Assembly: GCA_947478535.1 (NCBI GenBank)
Contig: CANJXD010000045.1
Location: forward strand, 1-19,124
DNA: 19,124 bases
Direction: 5' to 3'
Source: Acetobacteraceae bacterium
GTDB taxonomy: Bacteria > Pseudomonadota > Alphaproteobacteria > Acetobacterales > Acetobacteraceae
The notes below the pieces were generated by a model. That model worked only from the letters and a program-made list of their open reading frames with translations, did not search any database and had not been told where the DNA came from. A program made the translations under genes and the position numbers. Shown piece by piece: positions 7,741-15,798 of the stretch (positions within the stretch are counted from its first letter, which is position 1; every line of letters starts with the position of its first letter).

Positions 7741-8991
7741 TCAGAACAGGGAAAGCTGCGCCGGCTTCGCCGCCCTGGCGAAGCGGGTCTCCGGCACCAG
7801 CAGCCGTCGCAGCCCCACCCCGTCCAGCCCGCGCGCCCGGCTATCCGGCAGGGTCACGAAGGGCAGTACCCTGCTCAGGCTGACGCGCAGCCGGGCGAGG
7901 TCCGCCGCGCGGAGTGTCGTGTGCCGGCGCGCCGCGATCAGGCGGTCCACGGTCTTCGCGCCGAGGCCCGGGACGCGCAGCAAGGCTTCGCGCGGGCCGG
8001 TGTTCACATCGACGGGGAAGTGTTCCCGGTGTTTCAAGGCCCAGGCGGTCTTCGGGTCCAACTCCAGGTCCAGCATGCCGGCCTCGCCGCCGGCCATCAC
8101 CTCCGCCTTCGAAAATCCATAGAAGCGCAGCAGCCAATCCGCCTGGTAGAGCCGGTGTTCGCGGATCAGCGGCGGGGCGATGAGCGGCAGCAGGCGGGAT
8201 GCATCGGGTATCGGCGAATAGGCGGAATAATAGACCCGACGCATGCGATAGGCCGCGTAGAGGTCGCTTGCCGTGCCGAGGATGGCGCCATCATCCGCCG
8301 CATCGGCACCGACAATCATCTGCGTGCTCTGCCCGGCCGGGGCGAAGCGGGGGGGCGCCGCGCGGCGCGCCGTCCGCGCCTCATCCTTCGCGCCGTCGAT
8401 GCGCCCGCGCAGCCCGGCCATGGCCATGCGGATGCGCCCGAAATCCTTCTCGGGTGCCAGGGAGGCGAGGCTTTCGGCCTGCGGGAGTTCGACATTGATG
8501 GACAGCCGGTCGGCGTGGCGCCCGGCCTCAGCCAGCAATTCCGGCGCGGCGTCGGGGATGGTCTTCAGGTGGATATAGCCGTGGAAGCCGTGGTCCAGCC
8601 GCAGGCTGCGCGCCACAAGCACCAGCTGTTCCATCGTGTAGTCCGGTGACCGGATGATGCCGGAGGAGAGGAACAGCCCCTCGATCGCGTTGCGGCGATA
8701 GAAGGAGAGGGTGAGATCGACGACCTCCCGCACCGAGAACCGGGCGCGGCGGATGTTGGAGGAGGCGCGGTTGACGCAATAGACGCAGTCGAAGACGCAG
8801 GCATTGGTCAGCAGGATCTTCAGCAGGGATATGCAGCGGCCGTCCGGACCATAGGCGTGGCAGATGCCGGAGCCCTCCGTACTGCCGAGGCCGCCCTTCA
8901 GGCTGTTTCGCTTGGTGGTGCCGGAGGAGGCGCAGGAGGCATCGTATTTCGCCGCATCGGCCAGGATTTCGAGCTTGTCGAGAAGCTCCAT
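7741..8991 (-). CDS. Putative DNA modification/repair radical SAM protein
   Basis: This 416-residue protein has the radical-SAM cysteine triad C65-x3-C69-x2-C72 (NACVFDCVYCVNR) for the [4Fe-4S]/SAM site. Three further cysteines (C20, C44, C53) lie before it. A helix-hairpin-helix motif near residues 337-357 (LLRVPGLGAKTVDRLIAARR) is typical of DNA-binding repair proteins. Start (LDKLEILADAAKYDASC), length and domain order fit the family known as rSAM_link_UDG (TIGR03916). From memory, that family is normally paired with a DUF4130-type protein that is often fused to a uracil-DNA-glycosylase-like domain. The reaction is unknown. The ATG at 8991 is chosen because the longer frame to 9102 would translate through the promoter and LexA box. 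The usual partner is not in this window. Confidence 0.9.
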   Translation of the reverse strand: MELLDKLEILADAAKYDASCASSGTTKRNSLKGGLGSTEGSGICHAYGPDGRCISLLKILLTNACVFDCVYCVNRASSNIRRARFSVREVVDLTLSFYRRNAIEGLFLSSGIIRSPDYTMEQLVLVARSLRLDHGFHGYIHLKTIPDAAPELLAEAGRHADRLSINVELPQAESLASLAPEKDFGRIRMAMAGLRGRIDGAKDEARTARRAAPPRFAPAGQSTQMIVGADAADDGAILGTASDLYAAYRMRRVYYSAYSPIPDASRLLPLIAPPLIREHRLYQADWLLRFYGFSKAEVMAGGEAGMLDLELDPKTAWALKHREHFPVDVNTGPREALLRVPGLGAKTVDRLIAARRHTTLRAADLARLRVSLSRVLPFVTLPDSRARGLDGVGLRRLLVPETRFARAAKPAQLSLF

Positions 8992-9014
8992 GGCAGGGAT
9001 CCCTGGTATTGGTT

Positions 9015-9029
9015 GTTCATGATATGTTC
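9015..9029 (-). promoter_or_regulatory. LexA (SOS) box, GTTC-N7-GTTC
   Basis: GTTC (9015-9018), seven bases, GTTC (9026-9029) is a perfect match to the alphaproteobacterial LexA operator (GAAC-N7-GAAC read on the minus strand). It overlaps the -10 element of the radical-SAM promoter, 24 bases upstream of the start codon, so LexA binding should block transcription until DNA damage. Confidence 0.82.
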
Positions 9030-9046
9030 GAATTGCGCCACCACAA
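9019..9046 (-). promoter_or_regulatory. Promoter of radical-SAM repair gene
   Basis: On the minus strand TTGTGG (9046-9041) and TATCAT (9024-9019) are spaced by 16 bases. The -10 hexamer lies inside the LexA box. The expected transcript start is near 9012, giving a leader of about 20 bases before the ATG at 8991. Confidence 0.6.
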
Positions 9047-9095
9047 GGGGCGCCCGGTACGGGAGGCATCCGCGTGGGGTTGTGGTGGTGATGAC

Positions 9096-9108
9096 GAAAC
9101 AATGTTTC
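9096..9108. promoter_or_regulatory. Inverted repeat, possible operator
   Basis: GAAACA (9096-9101), one base, TGTTTC (9103-9108) is a perfect 6-bp inverted repeat. It sits in the divergent region between the radical-SAM gene and the small gene at 9163. A second small inverted repeat, AGGAC-agc-GTCCT, lies at 9131-9143. Either could be an operator for the small gene, and no regulator is identifiable. Confidence 0.35.
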
Positions 9109-9162
9109 ACCGGGGTGCGAATGCGCTTGTAGGACAGCGTCCTGCCGGGCAAAGGTTGTTGC

Positions 9163-9417
9163 ATGTCATCCTCCCCTCCCCCGGGGGCGCCCGAAGAGCC
9201 CGAGGCCGCGCCCGCGGCCCCGGCCGCTGCTCGCGCCGAGCCCGTCAGCCTGGAAACGCTGGTGGACGAATTGCGCCGTCTGGCGCTGCTCGCGCTGGAT
9301 GGGGGCCATCCGATGGCCGCGGCACAGATCGCCTCCACCGCCGATCGCCTGCAGGCGGAAGTCTGGCCGGATCGGCCGCAGCGGCCGGACTACGTCAGGC
9401 GCCGCTACCGGGGCTGA
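9163..9417 (+). CDS. Small hypothetical protein (84 aa)
   Basis: I do not recognise a family. The product has a Pro/Ala/Glu-rich, probably disordered N-terminus (about residues 1-27). A compact helical-looking part follows (SLETLVDELRRLALLALD, then AAAQIASTADRLQAEVW), with a basic end DYVRRRYRG. There is no signal peptide or membrane segment. The gene looks real: AAAGG lies seven bases before the ATG, codon use resembles the neighbours, and it fits exactly between the divergent radical-SAM promoter and the convergent AraC gene, whose stop is ten bases away. Its promoter faces away from the LexA box but shares the same 171-bp intergenic region, so SOS co-regulation is possible but not shown. 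Confidence 0.65.
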   Translation: MSSSPPPGAPEEPEAAPAAPAAARAEPVSLETLVDELRRLALLALDGGHPMAAAQIASTADRLQAEVWPDRPQRPDYVRRRYRG

Positions 9418-9427
9418 AGGTCCCGGC

Positions 9428-10255
9428 TCATCCCTCACCCCGCGCGGCGAATCGCTCCCCGCGCGAAGCGCCGGGGGTGACTCCGAAGGCAGCGCGGAAG
9501 GCGGCGCCGAAGGCGGGCGCGCTGGCGTAGCCGACGGCCGCAGCCGCGCGGGCGGGTGATTCGCCGGCGGCGAGGCGGGCCGCCGCTTCGGCAAGGCGCA
9601 GTCGCTGGCGCCAACGGGCGAATCCCATGCCGGTTTCGGCCTGGAACAGGCGCTCCAGCGTGCGTGGGCTGGCGCCGGCCTGGGCGGCCCAATCCTCCAG
9701 CGTGCGGCGGCTGCCCGGTTCGGCCCGCAGGGCGGCGGCCAAGCGCCGCAGTCGCGGGTCATGCGGTTCGGGGACGCGGAAGGGCAGGGCGGGCGCGCGG
9801 GCGATCTCCACCAGGATGAGCGCGGCGAGATGCCCGGCGCGCCCGGCCTGGTCCCATTCGAGGGGCTCCGCGCAGGCCGCGAGGATCAGTTCCCGCAGCA
9901 GCGGCGAGACGGCGAGGACGGTGGCGGCGTCGGGGCCGGCGGTGGCGGCATCCGCCCGCAGGAACAGGGCCCGCATGGCGACGAAGCCCTCGGTCGAGAC
10001 CTGGTGCGGCTCCCCCGCCGGCATCCACAGCGCATGGCCGGGGGGGACGACGAAGCCGGCGGCGTCTGTCGCGATCCGCATGGTGCCGCGCGTCGCCCAC
10101 AGCAACTGGGCGCGGTCATGCGAATGGCGGGGCACGCCTTCGCCATCCGCATAATCCCGCACGAAGGCGGCGAGCGGGCGGTCCACCGCATCATGCGGCA
10201 GGTCCCGGCGCGGGGCCGGGGCAGGGGCCGGGAGTATTTGGCGGTTTGGCGACAT
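9428..10255 (-). CDS. AraC family transcriptional regulator
   Basis: The 275-residue protein has an N-terminal cupin-like sensor domain (about residues 30-110, with HSHDRAQLLWATRGTMRIAT and VVPPGHALWMPAGEPHQV). A C-terminal pair of AraC helix-turn-helix units follows (about 165-265), with LEDWAAQAGASPRTLERLF, then ETGMGFARWRQRLRL and VGYASAPAFGAAFRAAFGVTP. This is the layout of AraC regulators that sense small effectors and act on a neighbouring gene. It is divergent from the MFS transporter with 69 bp between the start codons, so it probably regulates that gene and itself. The start at 10255 gives the expected domain start. The frame remains open for about 5.4 kb further upstream purely because of GC-rich antisense sequence. 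Confidence 0.9.
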   Translation of the reverse strand: MSPNRQILPAPAPAPRRDLPHDAVDRPLAAFVRDYADGEGVPRHSHDRAQLLWATRGTMRIATDAAGFVVPPGHALWMPAGEPHQVSTEGFVAMRALFLRADAATAGPDAATVLAVSPLLRELILAACAEPLEWDQAGRAGHLAALILVEIARAPALPFRVPEPHDPRLRRLAAALRAEPGSRRTLEDWAAQAGASPRTLERLFQAETGMGFARWRQRLRLAEAAARLAAGESPARAAAAVGYASAPAFGAAFRAAFGVTPGASRGERFAARGEG

Positions 10256-10324
10256 TGGCTGGCGGGACGTCTCCGGTGCGCCAACCCTAGCATGGGGGAC
10301 GGCAGGAAACAGCGGAACGTCACC

Positions 10325-11566
10325 ATGGACGCCCCCACGCGGCAGATCTGGTTCATCAATGCGGCGCATATCTTCACCCATTACGGGCTGCTGATCCTGG
10401 CGACCGCGGTGCTCGGCATCGTGTTGCAGGAACCGGAGGTCTTCGGCACCGTGTATGGCCCGATCCTGGCCTTGGGCACGGCGATGTTCGTGGTCTATGG
10501 GCTGGGATCGCTGCCGATGGGCTGGCTGGCGGAACGGCTCGGCCGGCCGGCGCTGATGGCGGGGTTCTTCCTGGGATCGGGGGCGGCGATGCTGGTGGCG
10601 GGCTTCGCGACCGGGCCTTTCCTGCTGGGGCTGGCGCTGGCGGTGATGGGGGCGTTTTCCGCCATCTACCACCCCATCGGCACGGCGATGCTGGTGGATG
10701 CGGCGGGCGACAAGGTCGGCCGCGCCATGGGCGTCAACGGCGTCTTCGGCAATGTCGGCGTGGCGCTGGCGCCGGCGGTCACGGCCTTCGTCGCGGCGGC
10801 GATCGGCTGGCGCTGGGCCTTCTTCATCCCCGGCGCGATCTGCTTCCTGATCGGCCTGCTGTATCTGCGGGAAGGCCAGGTCGATGCCGCCAAGGCGAAG
10901 GCGGCGGCCAAGCCCTTCCCCGAGATTCCCGCCCCCGTGGTGCGTCGCGCCGTGGTGGTGTTGATGAGCCTGGCGGCCGTCAGCGGCTTCGTCTTCAACG
11001 CCTATACCATTCTGCTGCCGAAGCTGATGGAGGAACGGCTGGCGAATTCGCCGGAGTTGCTCCCGGTGGTCGGCGCGCTGGCCTTCCTCGCCATCATCTG
11101 CGGCGGCTTCACGCAATTCACGGTGGGGCGGCTGATCGACCGCAACACGCTGAAGCGGGTGTTCCTGCCGCTGGCCTGCGTGCCGCTGCCGGGGATGCTG
11201 CTGCTGTCGCAGATGCAGGGCTGGGCCGTGATGCCGGTGGCCGGCATCCTCGCGGCGGCGATCTTCGGCCAGGTGACGGTGAATGAGACGATGATGGCGC
11301 GCTACGTCGCGCCCGCGCTGCGGACGAAGCTGTATTCCATCCGCTTCTTCGTGGGCTTCCTGGGTGCGGCGGCGGCCAGCCCGGTGATCGCCTGGCTGCA
11401 CGGCACGGCCGGCGGCCTCGGCAGCGTGCTGATGGTGCTGTCCGCCTTCGGGGGCATTACCTTCCTCTGCGCGCTGGCCTTCCCCGACCGGCAGGAGGAG
11501 TTGGCGCCGGAGCTCTGGGCCAAGGCGCCGGAAGCGCGGGCGGGCGTCGCCCAGCCGGCGGAGTAG
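10325..11566 (+). CDS. MFS transporter
   Basis: The 413-residue protein is almost entirely hydrophobic helices, consistent with the twelve membrane segments of the major facilitator superfamily. The loop GWLAERLGRPALMAGF after the second segment is the MFS motif A region (G-x3-D/E-R-x-G-R). SAIYHPIGTAMLVDAA and GVNGVFGNVGVALAP resemble drug-efflux-type members. Its substrate is unknown, though the divergent AraC regulator suggests induced efflux or uptake of a small molecule. The ATG at 10325 is chosen because family sequence begins directly (RQIWFINAAHIFTHYG). An ATG at 10291 would add a short non-conserved stretch. The 69-bp divergent region holds an imperfect TTGGC...GCCAA inverted repeat (10255-10284), a weak operator candidate. 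Confidence 0.88.
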   Translation: MDAPTRQIWFINAAHIFTHYGLLILATAVLGIVLQEPEVFGTVYGPILALGTAMFVVYGLGSLPMGWLAERLGRPALMAGFFLGSGAAMLVAGFATGPFLLGLALAVMGAFSAIYHPIGTAMLVDAAGDKVGRAMGVNGVFGNVGVALAPAVTAFVAAAIGWRWAFFIPGAICFLIGLLYLREGQVDAAKAKAAAKPFPEIPAPVVRRAVVVLMSLAAVSGFVFNAYTILLPKLMEERLANSPELLPVVGALAFLAIICGGFTQFTVGRLIDRNTLKRVFLPLACVPLPGMLLLSQMQGWAVMPVAGILAAAIFGQVTVNETMMARYVAPALRTKLYSIRFFVGFLGAAAASPVIAWLHGTAGGLGSVLMVLSAFGGITFLCALAFPDRQEELAPELWAKAPEARAGVAQPAE

Positions 11567-11980
11567 GCACACCGGGGGGACAGAACTGATGAAAATGCTT
11601 TCCGCTGGCCTTTCCCCCCTGTCCATGCCATAGCCCCGCCCGGGTCGGCCCCCCGTCTTGGGGGTCCCGGCCTTCGCTGCGATGGCAGCGGATGATCCGA
11701 GGATGAGCCGTACCCGGTCGGGACGATGACGGCGCCTCCGGCCACATGGGCGGCCTTCCCACTGCGTTCCAGCGCGGTGGGCCCTCCGCCTTCCCATGCC
11801 GCCCGAGTCGCCGCGCATTCCCCACCGCGCGATCCCCTCCGCGCAGGTCCCTGCGCGCGGGATAGCCACGGCCCCCTTCGGCATCCATGTCGTCGCATTC
11901 ATGCCGTTCGCGCGGAGGAATCCCGCGCGGATGGCGTTTGCCGTGGGCACCGCATCCGGCGGGGCCAAGAAGGACGACGC
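11567..11980 (+). other. Long structured leader region of pnp
   Basis: These 414 bases between the MFS stop and pnp contain no convincing gene. rpsO, which usually precedes pnp, is absent. Visible structures are a weak hairpin at 11650-11664 (CCCCC-gtctt-GGGGG), CGCGCAG-gtcc-CTGCGCG at 11840-11857, and CGCGCGG-aggaatc-CCGCGCG at 11909-11929. The last ends 51 bases before the start codon and could be a double-stranded site like the RNase III processing hairpin known in the E. coli pnp leader. I could not place a clear promoter. Confidence 0.5.
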
Positions 11981-14239
11981 ATGTTCGACAAATACTTCCG
12001 CAAGGATATCTCCTGGGGCGGCCAGCTGCTGACGCTCGAGACGGGCAAGATCGCCCGTCAGGCCGATGGCGCGGTGCTGGCGCGGCTCGGCGACACCATC
12101 GTGCTCTGCACCGTGGTCGGCGCCCGCAGCGTGAAGCCCGGCCAGGATTTCTTCCCCCTGACCGTGAACTACCAGGAGAAGGCTTTCGCCGCGGGCAAGA
12201 TCCCCGGTGGCTTCTTCAAGCGTGAGGGTCGCCCCTCCGAATCCGAGACCCTGATCTCCCGCCTGATCGACCGGCCGCTCCGCCCGCTGTTCCCGGACGG
12301 ATTCCGCAACGAGGTCCAGGTGATCGCGACCGTGCTGTCGCATGACCTGGAGAACAACCCCGATATCGTGGCGCTCGTCGGCTGCTCCGCCGCGCTGACG
12401 CTGTCCGGCATTCCGTTCTTCGGCCCGGTCGCCGCGGCGCGCGTCGCCTGGATCGATGGCGGCTATGTGCTGAACCCGACCGCCGCGCAGATGCAGCAGA
12501 GCCAGCTCGACCTCGTCGTCGCCGGCACCGCCGAGGGCGTGCTGATGGTGGAATCGGAAGCGCAGGAGCTGTCCGAGGACGTCATGCTCGGCGCCGTCGA
12601 ATTCGGCCACAAGTCGTTCCAGGCCGTCATCCAGGGCATCATCGAGCTGGCCGAAGTGGCCGCCAAGGATGCCTGGGCCCTGCCGGAGGAGAGCGAGGCG
12701 ACCAAGACGCTCAAGGCCCGCATCGCCGAACTCGGCCGCGCGCCGATGGCCGAAGCCTACAAGATCGTCGAGAAGCTGTCCCGCCAGGGCGCCGTCGGCG
12801 CCGCCAAGAAGGCCGTGGTCGCGCAGCTGGAGGCCGAGGGCCTCGATGCCGGCGCCGCCAAGGGCCTGCTGAAGGAACTGGAAGCGGATGTCGTCCGCAA
12901 CTCGATCCTCGACACGGGCCTCCGCATCGATGGCCGTGACACCAAGACGGTCCGCCCGATCGTGGCCGAGGTCGGCATCCTGCCGCGCGCCCACGGCTCC
13001 GCCCTGTTCACCCGCGGCGAGACGCAGGCGCTCTGCGTCGCCACGCTCGGCACCGGGCAGGACGAGCAGATCATCGACGCTCTCGCGGGCGAGTACCGCG
13101 AGAACTTCATGCTGCACTACAATTTTCCTCCGTACTCCGTGAACGAGACGGGGCGCATGGGCTCCCCGGGTCGTCGTGAAGTCGGCCATGGGAAGCTCGC
13201 CTGGCGGGCGATCCATCCGCTGCTGCCGGCCAAGGACAAGTTCCCCTACACCCTTCGCGTGGTGTCGGAGATCACGGAATCCAACGGTTCCTCCTCCATG
13301 GCCACCGTCTGCGGCACTTCGCTGGCGCTGATGGATGCGGGCGCGCCGCTGAAGCGCCCCTGCGCTGGCATCGCGATGGGCCTGATCAAGGAAGACCACG
13401 CCTTCGCCGTGCTGTCCGACATCCTGGGTGACGAAGACCACCTCGGCGACATGGACTTCAAGGTGGCGGGCAGCGAAGCGGGCATCACCGCGCTGCAGAT
13501 GGACATCAAGATCACGTCCATCACCTTCGACATCATGAAGATCGCCCTCGGCCAGGCCAAGGACGGTCGCCTGCATATCCTCGGCGAAATGGCCAAGGGC
13601 CTGTCCGGCGCCCGTGGCGATGTGGCGGCCACCGCGCCGCGCATCACCGTGATCAACGTGCCGAAGGACAAGATCCGCGACGTGATCGGGTCCGGCGGCA
13701 AGGTGATCCGCGAGATCTGCGAAGTCACGGGCTGCAAGGTGGACATCGAGGACGACGGCACCATCAAGGTCGCCGCCACCTCCATCGAGGCCGCGCAGAA
13801 GGCGATCGACTGGATCCAGGGCATCGTCGCGGAGCCGGAGATCAACAAGATCTACAACGGCAAGGTCGTGAAGACCGCCGAATTCGGCGCCTTCGTGAAC
13901 TTCCTCGGCGCCAAGGACGGCCTCGTCCACATCTCCGAACTGGCGAATGAGCGGGTCCAGAAGACCAGCGACATCGTCAAGGACGGCGACCAGGTGAAGG
14001 TCAAGGTCATCGGCTTCGATGACCGCGGCAAGGTCAAGCTCTCCATGCGCGTGGTCGATCAGACCACCGGTGCCGACATCTCCGAACAGGTCGGCGCCCG
14101 CCGCCCGCGTGAGGATGGTGAAGGCGGCGGCGGCGGCGGTGGGGATCGCGGTGGCGACCGTGGTGGCGACCGGGGCCCGCGCCGCGATCGCGGTGGCGAG
14201 CGTGGTTTCCGCCCGCGCGGCGAACACAACGGCGACTGA
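11981..14239 (+). CDS. pnp: Polyribonucleotide nucleotidyltransferase (PNPase)
   Basis: The 752-residue protein is a full-length PNPase, the phosphorolytic 3'-5' exoribonuclease of the bacterial RNA degradosome. It has a first RNase PH domain (about 13-145), a helical linker, a second RNase PH domain (about 310-530), a KH domain (about 555-615, with the GxxG loop in [12 protein letters not shown]) and an S1 domain (about 622-692, [16 protein letters not shown]). The catalytic aspartates of the second PH domain are present in [17 protein letters not shown], as D486 and D492, numbered as in E. coli. The last ~45 residues form an Arg/Gly-rich tail with repeated DRGG. The start is supported by AAGG seven bases upstream and by family length; the frame upstream to 11726 has no family sequence. 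An 11-bp hairpin follows the stop. Confidence 0.98.
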   Translation: MFDKYFRKDISWGGQLLTLETGKIARQADGAVLARLGDTIVLCTVVGARSVKPGQDFFPLTVNYQEKAFAAGKIPGGFFKREGRPSESETLISRLIDRPLRPLFPDGFRNEVQVIATVLSHDLENNPDIVALVGCSAALTLSGIPFFGPVAAARVAWIDGGYVLNPTAAQMQQSQLDLVVAGTAEGVLMVESEAQELSEDVMLGAVEFGHKSFQAVIQGIIELAEVAAKDAWALPEESEATKTLKARIAELGRAPMAEAYKIVEKLSRQGAVGAAKKAVVAQLEAEGLDAGAAKGLLKELEADVVRNSILDTGLRIDGRDTKTVRPIVAEVGILPRAHGSALFTRGETQALCVATLGTGQDEQIIDALAGEYRENFMLHYNFPPYSVNETGRMGSPGRREVGHGKLAWRAIHPLLPAKDKFPYTLRVVSEITESNGSSSMATVCGTSLALMDAGAPLKRPCAGIAMGLIKEDHAFAVLSDILGDEDHLGDMDFKVAGSEAGITALQMDIKITSITFDIMKIALGQAKDGRLHILGEMAKGLSGARGDVAATAPRITVINVPKDKIRDVIGSGGKVIREICEVTGCKVDIEDDGTIKVAATSIEAAQKAIDWIQGIVAEPEINKIYNGKVVKTAEFGAFVNFLGAKDGLVHISELANERVQKTSDIVKDGDQVKVKVIGFDDRGKVKLSMRVVDQTTGADISEQVGARRPREDGEGGGGGGGDRGGDRGGDRGPRRDRGGERGFRPRGEHNGD

Positions 14240-14248
14240 TCCCGTGTG

Positions 14249-14273
14249 GCGGGAGGGGGCACCCCCCTCCCGC
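14249..14273 (+). terminator. Terminator-like hairpin after pnp
   Basis: GCGGGAGGGGG (14249-14259), loop cac, CCCCCTCCCGC (14263-14273) is a perfect 11-bp GC stem nine bases after the pnp stop. Only two T follow, so it may act as a weak intrinsic terminator or as a 3'-end stabiliser. Confidence 0.7.
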
Positions 14274-14362
14274 TTCGGGATGGGTTGCGCCATATGTCTG
14301 CGGAGCGGGGCGCCTCGATGGGGGTGCCCTGCGCAATGCATAGTCACCGGAGCAGTAGAGCC

Positions 14363-15763
14363 TTGAAGGCGATCAACCCGATCCGCATGGGCGGCGTCGA
14401 AGTCCTGCCGCTTGTCGAAGGTGGCAAGGGCGTTGCTGTCTCCAACGGCGCCACCTGCGGTGGCTGGGCCTCCGGCGGCGGCGTCGGCACGTTTTCCGCG
14501 GTGAACGCGGACAGCTACCGCGAGGATGGCAGTGTCATCCGGCAGGTCTATCACGGCCGCACGCGGCGTGACCGGCATGAGGAGCTGGTGGCCTACGGCA
14601 TCAGCGGCGGCATCGCCCAGGCGCGGGAAGCGCATGAGCGCGCCGGCGGCCAGGGCCGAATCCACATGAACATCCTGTGGGAAATGGGCGGCGCGGAACG
14701 CGTGGCGCGCGGCATCCTTGAAGGGGCCAAGGGCCTGGTCAATGGCGTGACCTGCGGCGCCGGCATGCCGTATCGCCTGGCGGATCTCGCCCGCGAATAC
14801 GGCGTGCACTACTACCCCATCATCTCCTCCGCCCGCGCCTTCGCGGCGCTGTGGAAGCGCGCCTACAGCAAGCAGCGCGAATTGCTCGGCGGCGTGGTCT
14901 ATGAGGACCCCTGGCTGGCCGGCGGCCATAACGGCCTGTCCAACAGCGAAGACCCGCTGCGGCCGGAAGACCCCTATCCCCGCGTGCTGAAGCTGCGCCA
15001 GCAGATGCGCGAATTCGGCCTGCACGACGTGCCGATCATCATGGCCGGCGGCGTCTGGTGGCTCGAGGAATGGGCGCATTGGATCGACAGCGAGGAACTC
15101 GGCCCCGTCGCCTTCCAGTTCGGCACCCGCCCGTTGCTGACGCAGGAAAGCCCGATCAGCGAGGAATGGAAGACCCGGCTGCTGCTGCTGAAGGACGGCG
15201 ACGTGCTGCTGCAGCCCTACAGCCCGACCGGCTTCTATTCCTCCGCCGTGCGCACGGCCTTCCTGAGCGAGCTCGAAGCGCGCAGCGAGCGGCAGATGCC
15301 CTTCACGACGGAGCCGACGGAAGCGCATACCGCGCCCTTCGGCGTCGGCCCGCGCAAGCGCCTGGTCTATCTGAAACCGGATGATCTGCCCCGCGCCGAG
15401 GGCTACACGGCTGAGGGCTTCTCCGACGCCATGCGGACGCCGGACGATACGCTGATCTTCGTGACGCCCGAGGAGGGGCGGGAGATCGTCAAGGACCAGG
15501 TGGATTGCATGGGCTGCCTGTCCCATTGCCGGTTTTCCAACTGGGCGCAGACCGAGCCCGATTTCAGCACCGGCAAGAAGGCCGATCCGCGCAGCTTCTG
15601 CATCCAGAAGACGTTGCAGGATATCTCCCATGGCGGGCCGCTGGAGCGCAACCTGATGTTCTCCGGCCACAACGCCTATCGCTTCGGGTCCGATCCCTTC
15701 TACTCGAACGGCTTCGTGCCGACGGCGAAGCAGCTGGTCGAACGGATCATGACCGGGCGCTGA
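14363..15763 (+). CDS. Nitronate monooxygenase-like flavin oxidoreductase
   Basis: The protein (466 residues from this start) matches the NAD(P)H-dependent flavin oxidoreductase/nitronate monooxygenase (2-nitropropane dioxygenase) group, TIM-barrel FMN enzymes. Seen are IRMGGVEVLPLVEGGKGVAV at the start, GRIHMNILWEMGG, GLVNGVTCGAGMP, and PIIMAGGVWW followed later by GPVAFQFGTRPLL in the phosphate-binding part. These enzymes oxidise nitronates or act as quinone or enoyl reductases, and the substrate here is unknown. A C-terminal cluster C382-x2-C385-x3-C389-x23-C413 is not part of canonical nitronate monooxygenases. The TTG start has GGAG ten bases before it and begins at conserved sequence. 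ATGs at 14336, 14318 and 14294 are alternatives, so the exact start is uncertain. Confidence 0.8.
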   Translation: MKAINPIRMGGVEVLPLVEGGKGVAVSNGATCGGWASGGGVGTFSAVNADSYREDGSVIRQVYHGRTRRDRHEELVAYGISGGIAQAREAHERAGGQGRIHMNILWEMGGAERVARGILEGAKGLVNGVTCGAGMPYRLADLAREYGVHYYPIISSARAFAALWKRAYSKQRELLGGVVYEDPWLAGGHNGLSNSEDPLRPEDPYPRVLKLRQQMREFGLHDVPIIMAGGVWWLEEWAHWIDSEELGPVAFQFGTRPLLTQESPISEEWKTRLLLLKDGDVLLQPYSPTGFYSSAVRTAFLSELEARSERQMPFTTEPTEAHTAPFGVGPRKRLVYLKPDDLPRAEGYTAEGFSDAMRTPDDTLIFVTPEEGREIVKDQVDCMGCLSHCRFSNWAQTEPDFSTGKKADPRSFCIQKTLQDISHGGPLERNLMFSGHNAYRFGSDPFYSNGFVPTAKQLVERIMTGR

Positions 15764-15770
15764 AACCGTT

Positions 15771-15794
15771 CCGCCCCCGGCTTTCCGGGGGCGG
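15771..15794. terminator. Hairpin after nitronate monooxygenase-like gene
   Basis: CCGCCCCCGG (15771-15780), loop cttt, CCGGGGGCGG (15785-15794) is a perfect 10-bp stem eight bases after the stop codon. No T-run follows. It separates this gene from the two-component operon. Confidence 0.65.
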
Positions 15795-15798
15795 ACGC

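Noticed and set aside
8994..9005. Perfect 12-base palindrome CAGGGATCCCTG just before the radical-SAM start
   Set aside because: It lies in the short leader downstream of the predicted transcript start and matches no known operator. Short GC palindromes are common here, so it is probably chance.
8992..9102. Upstream extension of the radical-SAM protein (start MFRHHHHNPT)
   Set aside because: It would translate through the promoter and LexA box and adds non-conserved residues. The family start lies at 8991.
10256..15670. Enormous minus-strand open frame (over 2000 codons) continuing upstream of the AraC gene
   Set aside because: It runs antisense to the MFS gene, pnp and the nitronate monooxygenase-like gene. 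Its translation is low-complexity (His, Asp, Gly, Arg runs) as expected for the wobble-complement frame of GC-rich genes. Only the last 275 codons are the AraC regulator.
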